A stretch of 64,000 nt of DNA, taken from NCBI RefSeq assembly GCF_000787575.1, contig NW_012236531.1:519396-583395 (forward strand), written 5' to 3'. The notes beneath the pieces were generated by a model. It saw nothing but the letters and a program-made list of their open reading frames with translations. It ran no database searches and had not been told where the DNA came from. The stretch is from Acytostelium subglobosum LB1 (taxonomy: Eukaryota; Evosea; Eumycetozoa; Acytosteliales; Acytosteliaceae). The position numbers and the translations under genes were made by a program. Shown one piece after another: positions 41,990 through 53,178 of the stretch. Position 1 is the stretch's first letter. Each line of letters begins with the position of its first letter.

Positions 41990-42229
41990 CTACTTAAAGA
42001 GGAAGGAGCCGACCTTATGTTTGAGGCCAGTGTGTGAGAGTGACTCTGTGTTGCTGATAGGTTGGTAGTGGGGACAATGGGGGGCGTATGGCTGTCCACA
42101 GAAGATCAGGTGATTGTTGTCCTTCCTGATAATCACCGCCTCATCCTGAGAAGAAGGAGGTGGGGGAGGCAGTAGATATTGCAACTTCATTTTGTTGTTG
42201 TTGTTGTTGGTGATTGTTACCTCATTCAT
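41990..42229 (-). CDS. Small hypothetical protein
   Basis: Single frame of 79 residues. It begins MNEVTITNNNNN, has a Pro run (LLPPPPPSSQ), and then a non-repetitive stretch DEAVIIRKDNNHLIFCGQPY and CPHYQPISNTESLSHTGLKH. The absence of microsatellite translation in the second half and the Asn and Pro runs make it look like a real dictyostelid protein. I do not recognise a domain. It could also be the last exon of a longer gene. Confidence 0.45.
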   Translation of the reverse strand: MNEVTITNNNNNKMKLQYLLPPPPPSSQDEAVIIRKDNNHLIFCGQPYAPHCPHYQPISNTESLSHTGLKHKVGSFLFK

Positions 42230-42602
42230 ATTGTTGGAGCCAGCTATCTAATTCAGATCAGGCCCACTATCCACATTCATTCACCAATAACAATAATATA
42301 ACATAGTGTACTATTACTATTACTACTTCTTATTTCATATTAGGTAGATAGATTACTTGATACGATACAGGAACACATCAACAACAACAAATAATTGCAA
42401 AGAAGACGAAGAGGACGATGCTTAATTGATTCGATCTTCCGTTAATTGCACGCCCACCAACATTAATCAATCAATATCAGCAGCAGTACTATCCACGTTC
42501 ATTCATTCAATCATTCAATCAAACGCATTGTAGGTATAAACACACAATCAATCAATCAAATAATCACAGTCACTTCAATCATCATCATCCACACCCAACC
42601 AA

Positions 42603-42854
42603 TCAAACACATATAAATGATACAACAAGTTGGTAAGATACTTCGGCATTGAGTATTGGACCAAAGTATCTGAAAACAATAATGACGGCAGAGACGGAAG
42701 TAGTAAAGTCAGCAGCAAACTTTGCAATCTTCCACAACCACACACACACACTCATATGTCTGATCGTGTAGACGGATGTTGTTGGTAGGCCAGTCATAGA
42801 AGAAGCGCCGGCGCCACAATCAGGTAGTCTTCTTGGCGGACCGAGAACAGTCAT
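42603..42854 (-). CDS. Doubtful small open frame with a hydrophobic C-terminal half
   Basis: An 83-residue frame starting MTVLGPPRRLPDCGAGASSM with hydrophobic stretches (FTTSVSAVIIVFRYFGPIL). The DNA is less repetitive than its surroundings. A GT run inside it and the lack of any recognised motif leave it doubtful; it may be random or part of an unrecognised spliced gene. Confidence 0.25.
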   Translation of the reverse strand: MTVLGPPRRLPDCGAGASSMTGLPTTSVYTIRHMSVCVWLWKIAKFAADFTTSVSAVIIVFRYFGPILNAEVSYQLVVSFICV

Positions 42855-45643
42855 TAGTCATTACTCGATGGTCATACTCCACCCAATGGTTGGTGAATAG
42901 CCTCATCATCGATCCATCCAACCATCCATCATCCAATCAGGACGCCATCCATCCAAAACACACACAGACACAAAACAGAACGTACGAAAGTGGTCCACTC
43001 TCCCTCGTGCGAGCCACCCCACCCATCATCCAATCAGCCCGGACCTATCAATCACCAAAACATCTCCCATTTTTTTAATTTTTAAAGTTGTTGTGTTTTC
43101 ATTAATGATGAATCAGACTGCAAAGCAACCAGGACATCGCCCGACCGTCGGTAGCCTTCCAAATCCATACCAAGCTATTACTTTCTTCCGTAACTTGCTT
43201 GCTTGTTTCTTGCTCACTTCTGCTTGCCTTTGTTTGTTGATGCATACTTGTTTGTTAATTCATTCATTCATACATTAGGTTGGCGGGAGATATCTCCCAT
43301 CAATCACATCACCAGCACACATTTTTAACTTATTTCCCATCATGATGTGAGAGAATCCAATGGACGATTTGTTTTGTTTCTGTCTTTCTTTCTTAGTTTG
43401 TATGTATGATGTTGTTGATGGGGCAAGAATCAGGAGACGATTTTATTTTGTTGGAATCTTGGTGGATCATCAGACAACGGTCGTCGTCAGTCTGACTGAC
43501 TGCTTGACCTTACCTCGTGTTAGAATTCCACCACCACTTTCGTTCGACCATTCCAACAGTCGCGCGCGTATCGAACATATTCATTTCATTCATTCATTCA
43601 TTCAACAACATCTGAAAGACCCCTGATCAGAGATACATAATACATATATATATTATTACTCATTCATTCAATCAATCGATCATTCAATCTTTTGAACAAG
43701 ATAAGGTTGTGACTTACTGATTGACTGACTTATAAACCAAACATCAAGTTACAGCATAGGAGCAACAGAGAATATATCGCGATAACATATAATATTATAC
43801 AAGGTATGAATAAGAATACAGGATACAGCCAATACAACATTATCAATATCAATATCAACATCAATCACACCAACACCAAACACCAAACATCAAACACCAA
43901 TACCTTTTATTTATTTATAATAATAATAATATTAGGTGGCAATCAGTGATTGGATCTGATTGTATTTTGGTTGTAAGTTGTCCATGCCCTTGGATCGATT
44001 ATGATTACACATATACATTATATATACAAATATGGATTGGATTAAATCCAGAGCAGAGTGTGTATTTGTTATATATATGTGTGTGTGTATGTTCATATTA
44101 TAACAACACAAACACAAGCACATATACACATATACGCCGTACACACGTACGCACACCAAGCGATACAACTTGGAATGCATTGGGTTCCACTTGAGCAAGC
44201 GGTCAACTCTATATATTGTGTTGTATAATTATTATTGTTGTTGTACTACAGAGGTGCTCACTCAACCAAACATTCATTCATTCATTCCGTTCATTCATTC
44301 ATTCTTTCAATCAAACATTCATTCCATTATCCATATCAATTCAGCCAGTCAGCCAGCCAGTCAGCCAGTCAGTCATTCAGTCAGTCAGTTCGGTCACTCT
44401 CCAGTTTCATAATCCAAAGGTACCAACCAACACCACTATCATCATCAGTCCAACTCCAATCAAACTCCAGCCTAGCTAGCCAGCTATCTTTTCCCAGTCA
44501 TCAAGTCAGTCAGTCAGCCACAGTATTTCAGTCAACAACAAAGCAAAGTCAAGCCAACAAGCCCCCACTCAGTCAATCGCACAAGTGTGGAAGTGGGTTG
44601 TTGGTGTGATATTACCTCCGTTAAATCTCAACATCCACCCTATTCACTTCAACAACAACAACAACAACAACAACAATATATTGTAGCAACAATCAGTTTA
44701 GGCCTGTATTGTGTCATTCAACAGCCAGTAACAAACAACAACATCATCAATATCATCATCACCTCTATCCACCCCTGCATTTATGAGAGGAAACATTCCA
44801 GAGGGCCTGTTGCTTGTGTGTACCAGCAAGCACAAGCAATCAATACTCACACCTCACACATAATATTGCCAATATCCTCATCACATCAACAATCAAGTGT
44901 ATCCTTTGCCAAATGTGTGTGTGTGTTAGTATAAGTGATTGATTGTTTGATTGAGTGATTGTGTGTTCACGCAATCGCACATCCATAACCGGAGACATAA
45001 CAACATATAACACATATCACAAACAAACCAATCAGAATCTACTCACTCTCTCATGCTTATTCACAACTCTACTCTTGAATTACCCTCGCTTCCAACTTGT
45101 GCATCATTTCCCACCCCCAACACAAGCACACACAATAATCACAATCACAATCACATCACAATCACAATCACAGCAACCACGGATGAAGCGACCATCCACG
45201 CACACTCTCTACCACTTCTACATGTTTCAATCCACGGTTCCACATACATACTTTTCCATCTCCACTCAACAACAATATTGATTGAGAAGAGAATGAATGA
45301 ATGTGAGGATTGATTGAGAGAATGAGAGGCCGTTCTCAATGTTGCCGATCTTTATGTAGACTTGGCAACAGCATAATTTAAGATGATGTGTATGGCCACC
45401 ATCAGCCCACACCCTCCCTCAATCAACCAATCTGATTGTAGAGTATTTGTTGTTGTGGACTGGTCTGACTGACTGACTGATTGACTGCAGCCATCATCAT
45501 CATCAACAACAACAACCATCCATCATCAACCAACACCAATACCAACAACAACAACTACTATATGCTTGCTTGAATTATGCCAGCACAAGTGTATGACAGT
45601 GGTAGCCATCTAATTTGTATATTTGTTGACTGCACACATAGTA

Positions 45644-45666
45644 TGAATGAATGAATGAATGAATGA
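45644..45666. repeat. AATG tetranucleotide repeat
   Basis: Five to six AATG units in the low-complexity spacer upstream of the RAMA gene, one of many microsatellites here. Confidence 0.8.
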
Positions 45667-47239
45667 ACCACACGAAGTAGCATCAAGCGTATCCAACAAC
45701 AACAACAACATCAACAACCTAATAATAATGTTACACATCATTTGTTTTGTTTTGTTTTGTTTAGTTTAGTTTGATTGTATTGGCATTGGCATATTGGTAA
45801 TTGTTTAGTCCATCATCATCAACCAGTCAAACAACCATCCATCCATCCATCCATCCATTCATCATCACTCTCCACTTCCACCTCACACACACATATAACA
45901 CTTCATCCACATCCACTTCCTTCCACTTCCACTTCCACATCCTACCGTCCAGAATTTTCATAGTTGTTCAGACTGGCTGACTAGGTTGTTTGGTAGGTTG
46001 TGATTGGATAATTTAGAGAGAGATAGATAGTGAGCATCACAACAAATATTCCGTAGATCATATTACTGCTCATCACCCTCTCACACACACTCACTCATCA
46101 CTCACACACAAACTCGGACCTATCATCAACATCCACACACCATCACCATCATTCTCTTCTCATTACAAACCAACCAACCAACAAACACTAATCAATCAAC
46201 CAATCAACAACTTTGTTCATTAATAACTCATACATTACCTTACAATTAGACAACAACAAACAAACAAACAACAAACAGATTTAGTTGGAATAACAATTAG
46301 AGAGGCAGGCAAGGAAGGCAGGCAGGCAGAGGCAAAGGCAGAGGCAGAAGATCAAAAAACATTACACAGGAGGACACAGCCATTCCATCCAAGCAGTCTC
46401 ATCGGCGGAAATAGAGGACACACCATTGACGAGCGAGCGATCGAGAGAGAGAGAGGGAGTGAACAGGATTCGATTCAAGTCAAGTCAAGATTGATTGAAT
46501 AGACGAAGAGGAAATAATCATTTTGGATTGGTTGGTTTGACTGTAATTGTATGTATTTTTTTAATATTCCACCATCCATCAATCAATCCATGATGTACTA
46601 ACTTAATACCGACTTAAAACCAATAGTATTTATATACTATTCCCACCCTCGCAAGAGGATTCATCACCAGATTGTTCTGGATCGACACTTAGTTATATAT
46701 ATCATCCATCTATCCATCACTTCATCCATCCATCCACCAACCTTTTTCCCTACATTTATCCATCCATTCATCCAATCACTTCCACATCCCCTTCCCCGCA
46801 CATCCCAATAACCTCCAGAGACCATGCATTTGTAAAGACCCTGCAGCTTAGCCAAATATCAAATATCCAATCCATCAATCCATCAATCAAAATATACCTA
46901 TTTATTCCACCAGGTGGACCAGTCCAGTCCGGTCTCTGCCCTCACCATCAACAAAAATATATACCATCAACTTCACCATCACCTCCATCATCCCAACCTT
47001 AAAATATATATATATATACCAACCTGTATCCCTAATAACAAATATACATACAACAACACTGTCCATACATATAATATATATATCGCCTATATAACCCATA
47101 TAACCAATCAATCCAATCCATCACTATCCATCCATCCATCAATCACATCAATCACCCCAACACACCACCCCACCGAACTTCCAAACAATCAAACAATCAA
47201 ACAAACTTATTATCCCATAATATAACTCATGAAAGAGAG

Positions 47240-49954
47240 ATGGCAATCAGTGAACACAACGTCTCACTGCTCGACCTGATAAATAATGGCCTGCTAAAGG
47301 TCAACACTCAGGTGCGCTACAATTACCGCGGCGTACAACACTGCGGCTACGTCGACACCAATGGCGAGATACACACCACTGACGGCACCACCTTTATCAA
47401 CCCGACACACTGGACGCGCACCATCAGTGGCAACAACTGCAGTGGCTGGGGCACAGTGCGCGTCACCGAGGGCAACGTCCCGCTGCTCAAGCTGAAGAAG
47501 GAGTACCTGTCGCGCGTCAACGGTGGCGTGCCGCGCAAGAGCGACGACTCGGACGAGAGTCCCAACGACTGCGAGTCCTCGTCCACAAACGAAAAGACAC
47601 CAGCAGAGTTGATCAAGCCGTCGCAAAAGAAGAAACGGCATAGGAGCGACATCAAACAGTCCGACAACAACAATAACAACAAACAACTACTGATGCCAAG
47701 CACGTCACATCCACCATTCCTGGACCCTTCAAAGAGGGTGTACTTCCAGCAGGCGTCTCATCATCCACAACAACAGCATCTGCAACAACAACATCATCAA
47801 CATCAACAACAGCTAAGCTCCTCTCCATTGAGTGGCCAACAACAACAAACATATTTAAACTCTAGCCCGAGCTCACTGCCCATGACGGCATTTGGCGCAG
47901 CGCATCCGCATGCGCACCCCTTTGCCGCAGGCGGGCAGACGGAGGGCGGAGGAGGCATTTCGTCGTTTCCGCATTCCCATCATACCATTGCACAGCCTCC
48001 AGGCCTTCCAGGATCGTTTAGTCACCATCCCCACCAGCAACACCATCCACCCATCCCCGCGGTGCCCTTTCACTCGACCACGACGACGACGACGAACTCA
48101 GCATTGATTGGGAACCAGGCGGCGGACATCAAACCCAAGACCCACCACACTGGCGCCAACAACAGCAACACCAATGGCAGCGGTAAGAGTGTCGGACACC
48201 CTGCCGCCATGTACCAATCGTCGCCCATCCCCATACCTGTAACACATTTGCAGCACACGATCGACTCGGGCATACCCTCGCACTTCTCATCACCTATCGA
48301 TCCAGGCATGATGGACATGTCACACTTCCCCGTCGAGGCGCACCCCATGACTCCAATGAACAACATCCCGTTGCCCTACTTCATTGCCAGTCCCATGTAC
48401 AGTCTGCCTCATCCCATGGACATGGCCGCCATGCAGTCCGACCCGCAACAACAACAACTTCAACAACAACAGCAGCAACTTCATCTACAACAACAACAAC
48501 AGCAACAGCAGCATCAACAACAATCAATGCCCTCACCTTATCACACAGCCTATCACTACACCGCCCCGGCAGCTGGTGTCTCCTCACCCATGCACAAGTA
48601 TTCCTCCATGATGCCCAACTCTTATCAGTTCTACAGCTCGGCAGCTCATATCCCTCAGCCACAGCCACAGCCACATCCTCAGCAACAGCAACAACAACAA
48701 CAACAGCTGCATCCACAACAACAACAACAGTTACAGCTTCAGCAACAGGCCTATGCCAATGCGTTTGGACAGTACCCTATACATCCATCCACGGCATCAC
48801 CATCCTCCATGTCCATGCACTCGCCACACTCTCAGTCATCGCCATTGCACAACTTTATGTCGTCATCGGCAACGGGTCCCTCGTCGATGGGCGCCGGCGC
48901 AGTCAACAGCGCTGGCAAGCAGAGTGGACCCTCCCGCAGTGTGGATGACTCAAAGCTTGGAGCCAACAAGAAGAGGAAGGATGTTCAGGTGCCAACCATT
49001 GGCAACAACAACAGCAACAGCAACAGTAGCAGTAATAATGTACTCATCGACTATAAGAAGAAGCCAAAGAGTGTTGAGATGGGCTCAAGCTCGCCCTTGG
49101 ACGAAGCATCATCATGTGCCAAGGCCAAGAAGGAATCCAAAAAGTCGCGAGAGTTCAGTGGCCCTCATCATACATCATCAACATCACTGTCTGTTACCAG
49201 CGGCGGCGGTGCCAATCACATCAAGATTCTGCCGGGCAAGAAGCAGGAGTTGATTCAGCAGCTGCAGCATCATCACCAGGAGCAGCAGCATCTCGAGACC
49301 ATGAAGAAGGAGCTGATCAACGAGATGAAGATCAATGGCTTCGACTACACATATGGCGCCACGCCACCAGATGTAGGCCATCATCAGCTCCCACATCACC
49401 TTCGTTCGATGACCTCGGCCACGATGGCGCACGATGACTTCATGGGCGCTGAGCCCTACCTCGTCACCGACAACCTAGGCTTCCATCATCACCAACAGCT
49501 GTTGATGCAGCAGCACAAGCCAAACGGTGTTGGTGACTCTTCGATAACAATGGAGTCGTCGTCATCTTCACCGTCCACCATTCACAATCATATTAACAAC
49601 ATCAACATCAACAACAACAACATAAGAATCATTGGCAACCCTCCACCACTGCCGCAGCCCATGCTCGGCAACCTCAACAACAACAACAACAACAATAATA
49701 ATAGCTTGTCCAACACCGATACTTCAAATACACCTGGCAACAACATAACCGACTCTAATAATATTAATAACAACAGTAACAACAGCAGTAGCAACATATA
49801 TGGATATGTTGACGAGTCTGCAGTTGGTGTTGGCGCATCCAAGTCTTATCAGACTACCACGTCACCCATTGATGGTAGCGACGTCATCCAGACGATAAAC
49901 ATGCCATTCTATCACAATGAACACCAACATGCAGTGCGAGTCCACATCAGTTAG
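47240..49954 (+). CDS. RAMA-domain protein with long Gln/Asn/His-rich tail
   Basis: Single exon, 904 residues. Residues about 8-90 form a RAMA domain (restriction-adenine-methylase-associated): SLLDLINNGLLKVNTQVRYN, the Trp-containing INPTHWTRTISG and GWGTVRV. RAMA domains occur with DNA adenine methylases and, in animals, in MPND, where they are linked to reading N6-methyladenine in DNA. The remaining 800 residues are disordered: Gln and His runs (about 165-195, 410-440, 490-520), basic KKKRHR and NKKRKD clusters that look like nuclear signals, and Asn runs near the end. One helical island, KKQELIQQLQHHHQEQQHLE to MKKELINEMK (about 675-710), may be a coiled coil. A nuclear DNA-binding regulator is the likely role; no methylase domain is present. 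Confidence 0.88.
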   Translation: MAISEHNVSLLDLINNGLLKVNTQVRYNYRGVQHCGYVDTNGEIHTTDGTTFINPTHWTRTISGNNCSGWGTVRVTEGNVPLLKLKKEYLSRVNGGVPRKSDDSDESPNDCESSSTNEKTPAELIKPSQKKKRHRSDIKQSDNNNNNKQLLMPSTSHPPFLDPSKRVYFQQASHHPQQQHLQQQHHQHQQQLSSSPLSGQQQQTYLNSSPSSLPMTAFGAAHPHAHPFAAGGQTEGGGGISSFPHSHHTIAQPPGLPGSFSHHPHQQHHPPIPAVPFHSTTTTTTNSALIGNQAADIKPKTHHTGANNSNTNGSGKSVGHPAAMYQSSPIPIPVTHLQHTIDSGIPSHFSSPIDPGMMDMSHFPVEAHPMTPMNNIPLPYFIASPMYSLPHPMDMAAMQSDPQQQQLQQQQQQLHLQQQQQQQQHQQQSMPSPYHTAYHYTAPAAGVSSPMHKYSSMMPNSYQFYSSAAHIPQPQPQPHPQQQQQQQQQLHPQQQQQLQLQQQAYANAFGQYPIHPSTASPSSMSMHSPHSQSSPLHNFMSSSATGPSSMGAGAVNSAGKQSGPSRSVDDSKLGANKKRKDVQVPTIGNNNSNSNSSSNNVLIDYKKKPKSVEMGSSSPLDEASSCAKAKKESKKSREFSGPHHTSSTSLSVTSGGGANHIKILPGKKQELIQQLQHHHQEQQHLETMKKELINEMKINGFDYTYGATPPDVGHHQLPHHLRSMTSATMAHDDFMGAEPYLVTDNLGFHHHQQLLMQQHKPNGVGDSSITMESSSSSPSTIHNHINNININNNNIRIIGNPPPLPQPMLGNLNNNNNNNNNSLSNTDTSNTPGNNITDSNNINNNSNNSSSNIYGYVDESAVGVGASKSYQTTTSPIDGSDVIQTINMPFYHNEHQHAVRVHIS

Positions 49955-50462
49955 AAGTAGTCCATCGCTCCGACCCATGGTTGATTGCTACAGCCATTCC
50001 AATCCAATCTAATCCAATCCAACAACTCCCCGAATAATTATAACAAATAATAACCAACAACCAACAACAACAATAACAAGAAGAACATCATATCATAACA
50101 ATCTATATGTCCAGTGTCCAGGCTAACTGGTCTGTCAATAAATATACAGTATATATTTATTAGAGATAACTTATTATTATTACTTACATGATGGATGAGT
50201 TTTAAGGTAAGCTCGAGGGAGGGCAAAGAGGGTTGACGTTCGGGACCCGGATCACACCCCACGCGCCCCATCATTCCGACCCTCTGTGATCAGATATTTC
50301 GGGGGAGTGAAACCGAGCGAACAGGTCAACTGATGGGCGTGGGTGACTGATATGACGCACCTTACTTATTTTGATCAGCAACCTTCAGACCTTATACTCA
50401 TAACAGAACAAAATAGATAATCAAATATATAATATAACAACAGAGAAGAGAAGATAGATAGG
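49955..50462. other. Spacer between RAMA and MOSC genes
   Basis: It contains the RAMA-gene 3' region with CAA runs and a striking GC-rich patch at about 50210-50340 (GGGACCCGGATCACACCCCA) with no convincing open frame. The patch could be an unannotated RNA or promoter, but no tRNA-like arms are visible. Confidence 0.45.
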
Positions 50463-51011
50463 ATGTCAATCATAGCAGTATGCAAGAGTGCAGAGCATAA
50501 CATGAAGAAGGATGTTCATTCAGAGATCAATCTGTTGCAGGGTCTTGGAGTAGAGGGAGACGCACACGCTGGTATCTACGTGCAACATCTCACACGTGTA
50601 AAGATCAACCCGACGACACCAAACATCCGTCAAGTATGTCTCCTTCACTCTGAGCTACACGATGAGCTCAAGGAAAAGGGCTTCCTAAAGTCCGCTCAAC
50701 CTGGTGAGATGGGCGAGAACATCACCACCAGAGGCCTCGCCATCCAAGATCTGCCTGTCAACACCAAGCTGCACTTGGGCTCAGGTGGAGCGATCATCCA
50801 GCTCACTGGTCTGAGGAACCCCTGTCGTCAACTGAATGACGTGGAGCCCGAGCTCATGAAGGCATGCTTCGAGTACGATGGCGAGGGCAAGATCACACAT
50901 CGCAAGGGAGGTGTGATGAGCATTGTTCTTCAAGGAGGTATCGTCAAAACTGGAGACAATATCGTTGTTGAGCTACCTGAGGAGCCTCATCAACCAATGG
51001 TATTGGTGTAA
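50463..51011 (+). CDS. MOSC-domain protein
   Basis: Intronless, 182 residues. The family start LQGLGVEGDAHAG, the central RQVCLLHSE, the GEMGENITTRGL motif and the conserved cysteine in GLRNPCRQLND (C121) identify a MOSC domain, the fold of the C-terminal part of molybdenum-cofactor sulfurases and of mARC/YiiM proteins. It probably binds the molybdenum cofactor or sulfur carried on the Cys. As a stand-alone domain its reaction is not known; YiiM-type proteins reduce N-hydroxylated compounds. Compact standalone forms are common in bacteria. Confidence 0.93.
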   Translation: MSIIAVCKSAEHNMKKDVHSEINLLQGLGVEGDAHAGIYVQHLTRVKINPTTPNIRQVCLLHSELHDELKEKGFLKSAQPGEMGENITTRGLAIQDLPVNTKLHLGSGGAIIQLTGLRNPCRQLNDVEPELMKACFEYDGEGKITHRKGGVMSIVLQGGIVKTGDNIVVELPEEPHQPMVLV

Positions 51012-51132
51012 TAATGGTCATCATCATACCATTCATTCAGTGTAATCTTGTAAATTAAATAATAATTGTTTGGAATAACATAGATATATATTTATTATTT
51101 AGTAATATATTTTATCACCATACTCTTTATCA

Positions 51133-52749
51133 TCAACTTCTCTTTGATGGATTGAGAATTATAGTCTCATAATGGGAAGTAGAATATGTTGCCCATCTTA
51201 CTACTAGAGTTGATTGATCAATCCTACGACAGTTTACTGGAGGATTAGTCGGTACTATTAGCTCGAACATGTTGGGAAAGCCTTTGGCCAGGGTACGACA
51301 TAGGTTGGTTATCTTTTGTCTGGTGTCCTTGCCAGGTAGAACGGAGGAGAATGTTGGTAATTTCACTTCAATAGTGAAAGGATTGGGGAAACAATCAATG
51401 GGGTATCGGTATCTGTAAGTAGAGAGATCTTTGAAAGTAGACAAGAATAATCTAGAGAAACCTTTTAGTTTCTTTGAAGATCCTATTGGTTTGAGTTTTC
51501 CATTGCCATTAATAGTCATTTTTTTGAGATTCAGAGGTAAGACAATCTTGATATCAACGTTTGATTCTAGTTCCAATGTTTCAACACTGTCTGGAATGAC
51601 TCCAACACCAAGATAGTTTGAATTTTTGAATGAACACTTTAGTGATGTTAAAGAATTTGGAAGTAATCCAGGAGTGATCGCATGGTTATATCCAGGTCCA
51701 AATTGAATGTTCATAAGTGATTGAGGAAGTGATCCCACGCTAATAGGTTCAGGAGACGATTGAATATATAAATCAATAAGTGTCTTTGGGATGGTACCAA
51801 GGTCTATTGGAAGTAAACAGTTGAGTGACAGATTCTTCAAAGATGAAGGGTATGGTGTCTTGTTCAAAGTTTCCATATTGTAAGAGTTGTAGAGAATATT
51901 TGTTTGAGTTGTTGGTAAAGGAGTTGAATTCAAATTAAGATAGCAGAGATTTGATGGAAATACTGTAGGTCTCCAACGATATCCGGCACAAGTTATAAAA
52001 AGGATTGTGAGTGAAGGAAACAAACTATCAGTGAATTCAATGGGCTTGAAGATTGGTATGGATAGGGAGTTTAGACGAATGGGAAATATATTTGGAAAGA
52101 AATCTTGGGTATATTGATTGGTAATATTGAGGCCGTATAATTTATCAGGGAGAATTCCATTTGTCCAACTTATACTTTGAAAATTGCCTACTGTAAGGGT
52201 ATTCAATGATGGAGGAAGGACTCCTGGTGGAATTAAAATATTGGTACATTTTAATGAAAGGAATGAAAGGGTAGTTGGAAACGATCCAGTGCTGAGTGTC
52301 TGATTGAAGAATCTACCTAAGAATAGGGATGTAATAGATTTTGGAATTATTCCATTAGGTAGAGGTTGATCAAAAGAATCACAAAAAAATATTATATTAA
52401 ATGATTTGGGTATCAATGCAAAAGAATATGGGAGTGGATCATTAATGTTGATTCTAATACTTTTCAAGTTTGAGTTTGTCAGGTCTCCCGGTATAAAATT
52501 ATTAAAGTTATTAATATTATATGAGTCATATGAATAATGATTATAATAATTACTATAATTCTTATTATTAATAATTCTCCTCATATCAACTAAGAATTGT
52601 TTAACTATAGTTTTATAACGTTTACAAGTCAATGCAAGACAATGTAAATCATTATATCCACCTAAATGTTGAGTTTTGGTATCATAACTTGGGGCAAACT
52701 TGAAGAATGTACATATATGTCGGATTAAAATTACAGATAAATTATCCAT
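51133..52749 (-). CDS. FNIP repeat protein, AT-rich and diverged
   Basis: Single exon, 538 residues from the ATG at 52749 (MDNLSVILIRHICTFFKF), which matches the start of the FNIP protein at 13127 (MDTLPLVVLRHMF); an upstream ATG at 52812 adds a hydrophobic AT-rich leader and is probably not used. A degenerate F-box is followed by LHCLALTCKRYKTIV, an Asn/Tyr-rich stretch, and about 13 diverged repeats with LPxSLxxLxLxxxFNQxL cores, for example NGIIPKSITSLFLGRFFNQ. Its codons are far more A+T-rich than those of the other FNIP genes. Function unknown; likely protein binding. Confidence 0.87.
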   Translation of the reverse strand: MDNLSVILIRHICTFFKFAPSYDTKTQHLGGYNDLHCLALTCKRYKTIVKQFLVDMRRIINNKNYSNYYNHYSYDSYNINNFNNFIPGDLTNSNLKSIRININDPLPYSFALIPKSFNIIFFCDSFDQPLPNGIIPKSITSLFLGRFFNQTLSTGSFPTTLSFLSLKCTNILIPPGVLPPSLNTLTVGNFQSISWTNGILPDKLYGLNITNQYTQDFFPNIFPIRLNSLSIPIFKPIEFTDSLFPSLTILFITCAGYRWRPTVFPSNLCYLNLNSTPLPTTQTNILYNSYNMETLNKTPYPSSLKNLSLNCLLPIDLGTIPKTLIDLYIQSSPEPISVGSLPQSLMNIQFGPGYNHAITPGLLPNSLTSLKCSFKNSNYLGVGVIPDSVETLELESNVDIKIVLPLNLKKMTINGNGKLKPIGSSKKLKGFSRLFLSTFKDLSTYRYRYPIDCFPNPFTIEVKLPTFSSVLPGKDTRQKITNLCRTLAKGFPNMFELIVPTNPPVNCRRIDQSTLVVRWATYSTSHYETIILNPSKRS

Positions 52750-53178
52750 AATTGTAAAAAATATATATATATAATAAACAAATAATATAATTATCTTTGA
52801 GTAATCAATCATATGATCATACTTACTTAAATTATATTGAGGACTGGTGACTTCTAGTTGAACCTATGTCCCAATTAAGTTCATCAGAATATTTCTGTAT
52901 TTAATTTAGAATGGGATAAGTAATAAAGTAGAGATTGTTTCACTAGATTCCAAAAGTGAAGATTAACTTATTATTTGTATTTCATACTGATGAATGAGGA
53001 TTGTGAATGAGCTATAAAAATACCAAGAGTGAGCGTAAGGGTTAACCCTTACTTCTCTTTCCCTCCAAAATTCAAAAGAAGGTTACACCAAGGACCCATT
53101 GGACCATCGATCTTCCAGCATCCAAGGTATTTATCTTCACTCCTCAGAGACCCTAATAGACATACAAGAACATTCAGT
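52750..53178. other. Divergent spacer before the F-box-like genes
   Basis: AT-rich upstream region of the FNIP gene. An open frame (53029-53178) runs into the F-box-like gene and could be its N-terminus, but it lacks domain character and I left it out. Confidence 0.4.

Larger units (their letters stand above)
41320..47239. other. 5.9 kb low-complexity spacer upstream of the RAMA-domain gene
   Basis: The largest gene-poor stretch in the window. It is filled with CAA, CATT, ATCC, CAGT and TA microsatellites, almost all pyrimidine/adenine-biased on the plus strand. Two short minus-strand open frames near 42 kb are listed separately with low confidence. A non-repetitive, moderately GC-rich patch at 41660-41935 has no clear coding. 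The rest may be the long regulatory region or spliced leader of the gene at 47240. Confidence 0.55.

Noticed and set aside
43093-43626. Two plus-strand frames with hydrophobic residues
   Set aside because: They translate CTTG/TTCA repeats and lack a start context or conserved motif.
47211-47222. TTATCCCATAA string as a small-RNA upstream element
   Set aside because: It sits 20-30 bases before the RAMA-gene start codon with only coding sequence downstream, so it is probably chance.
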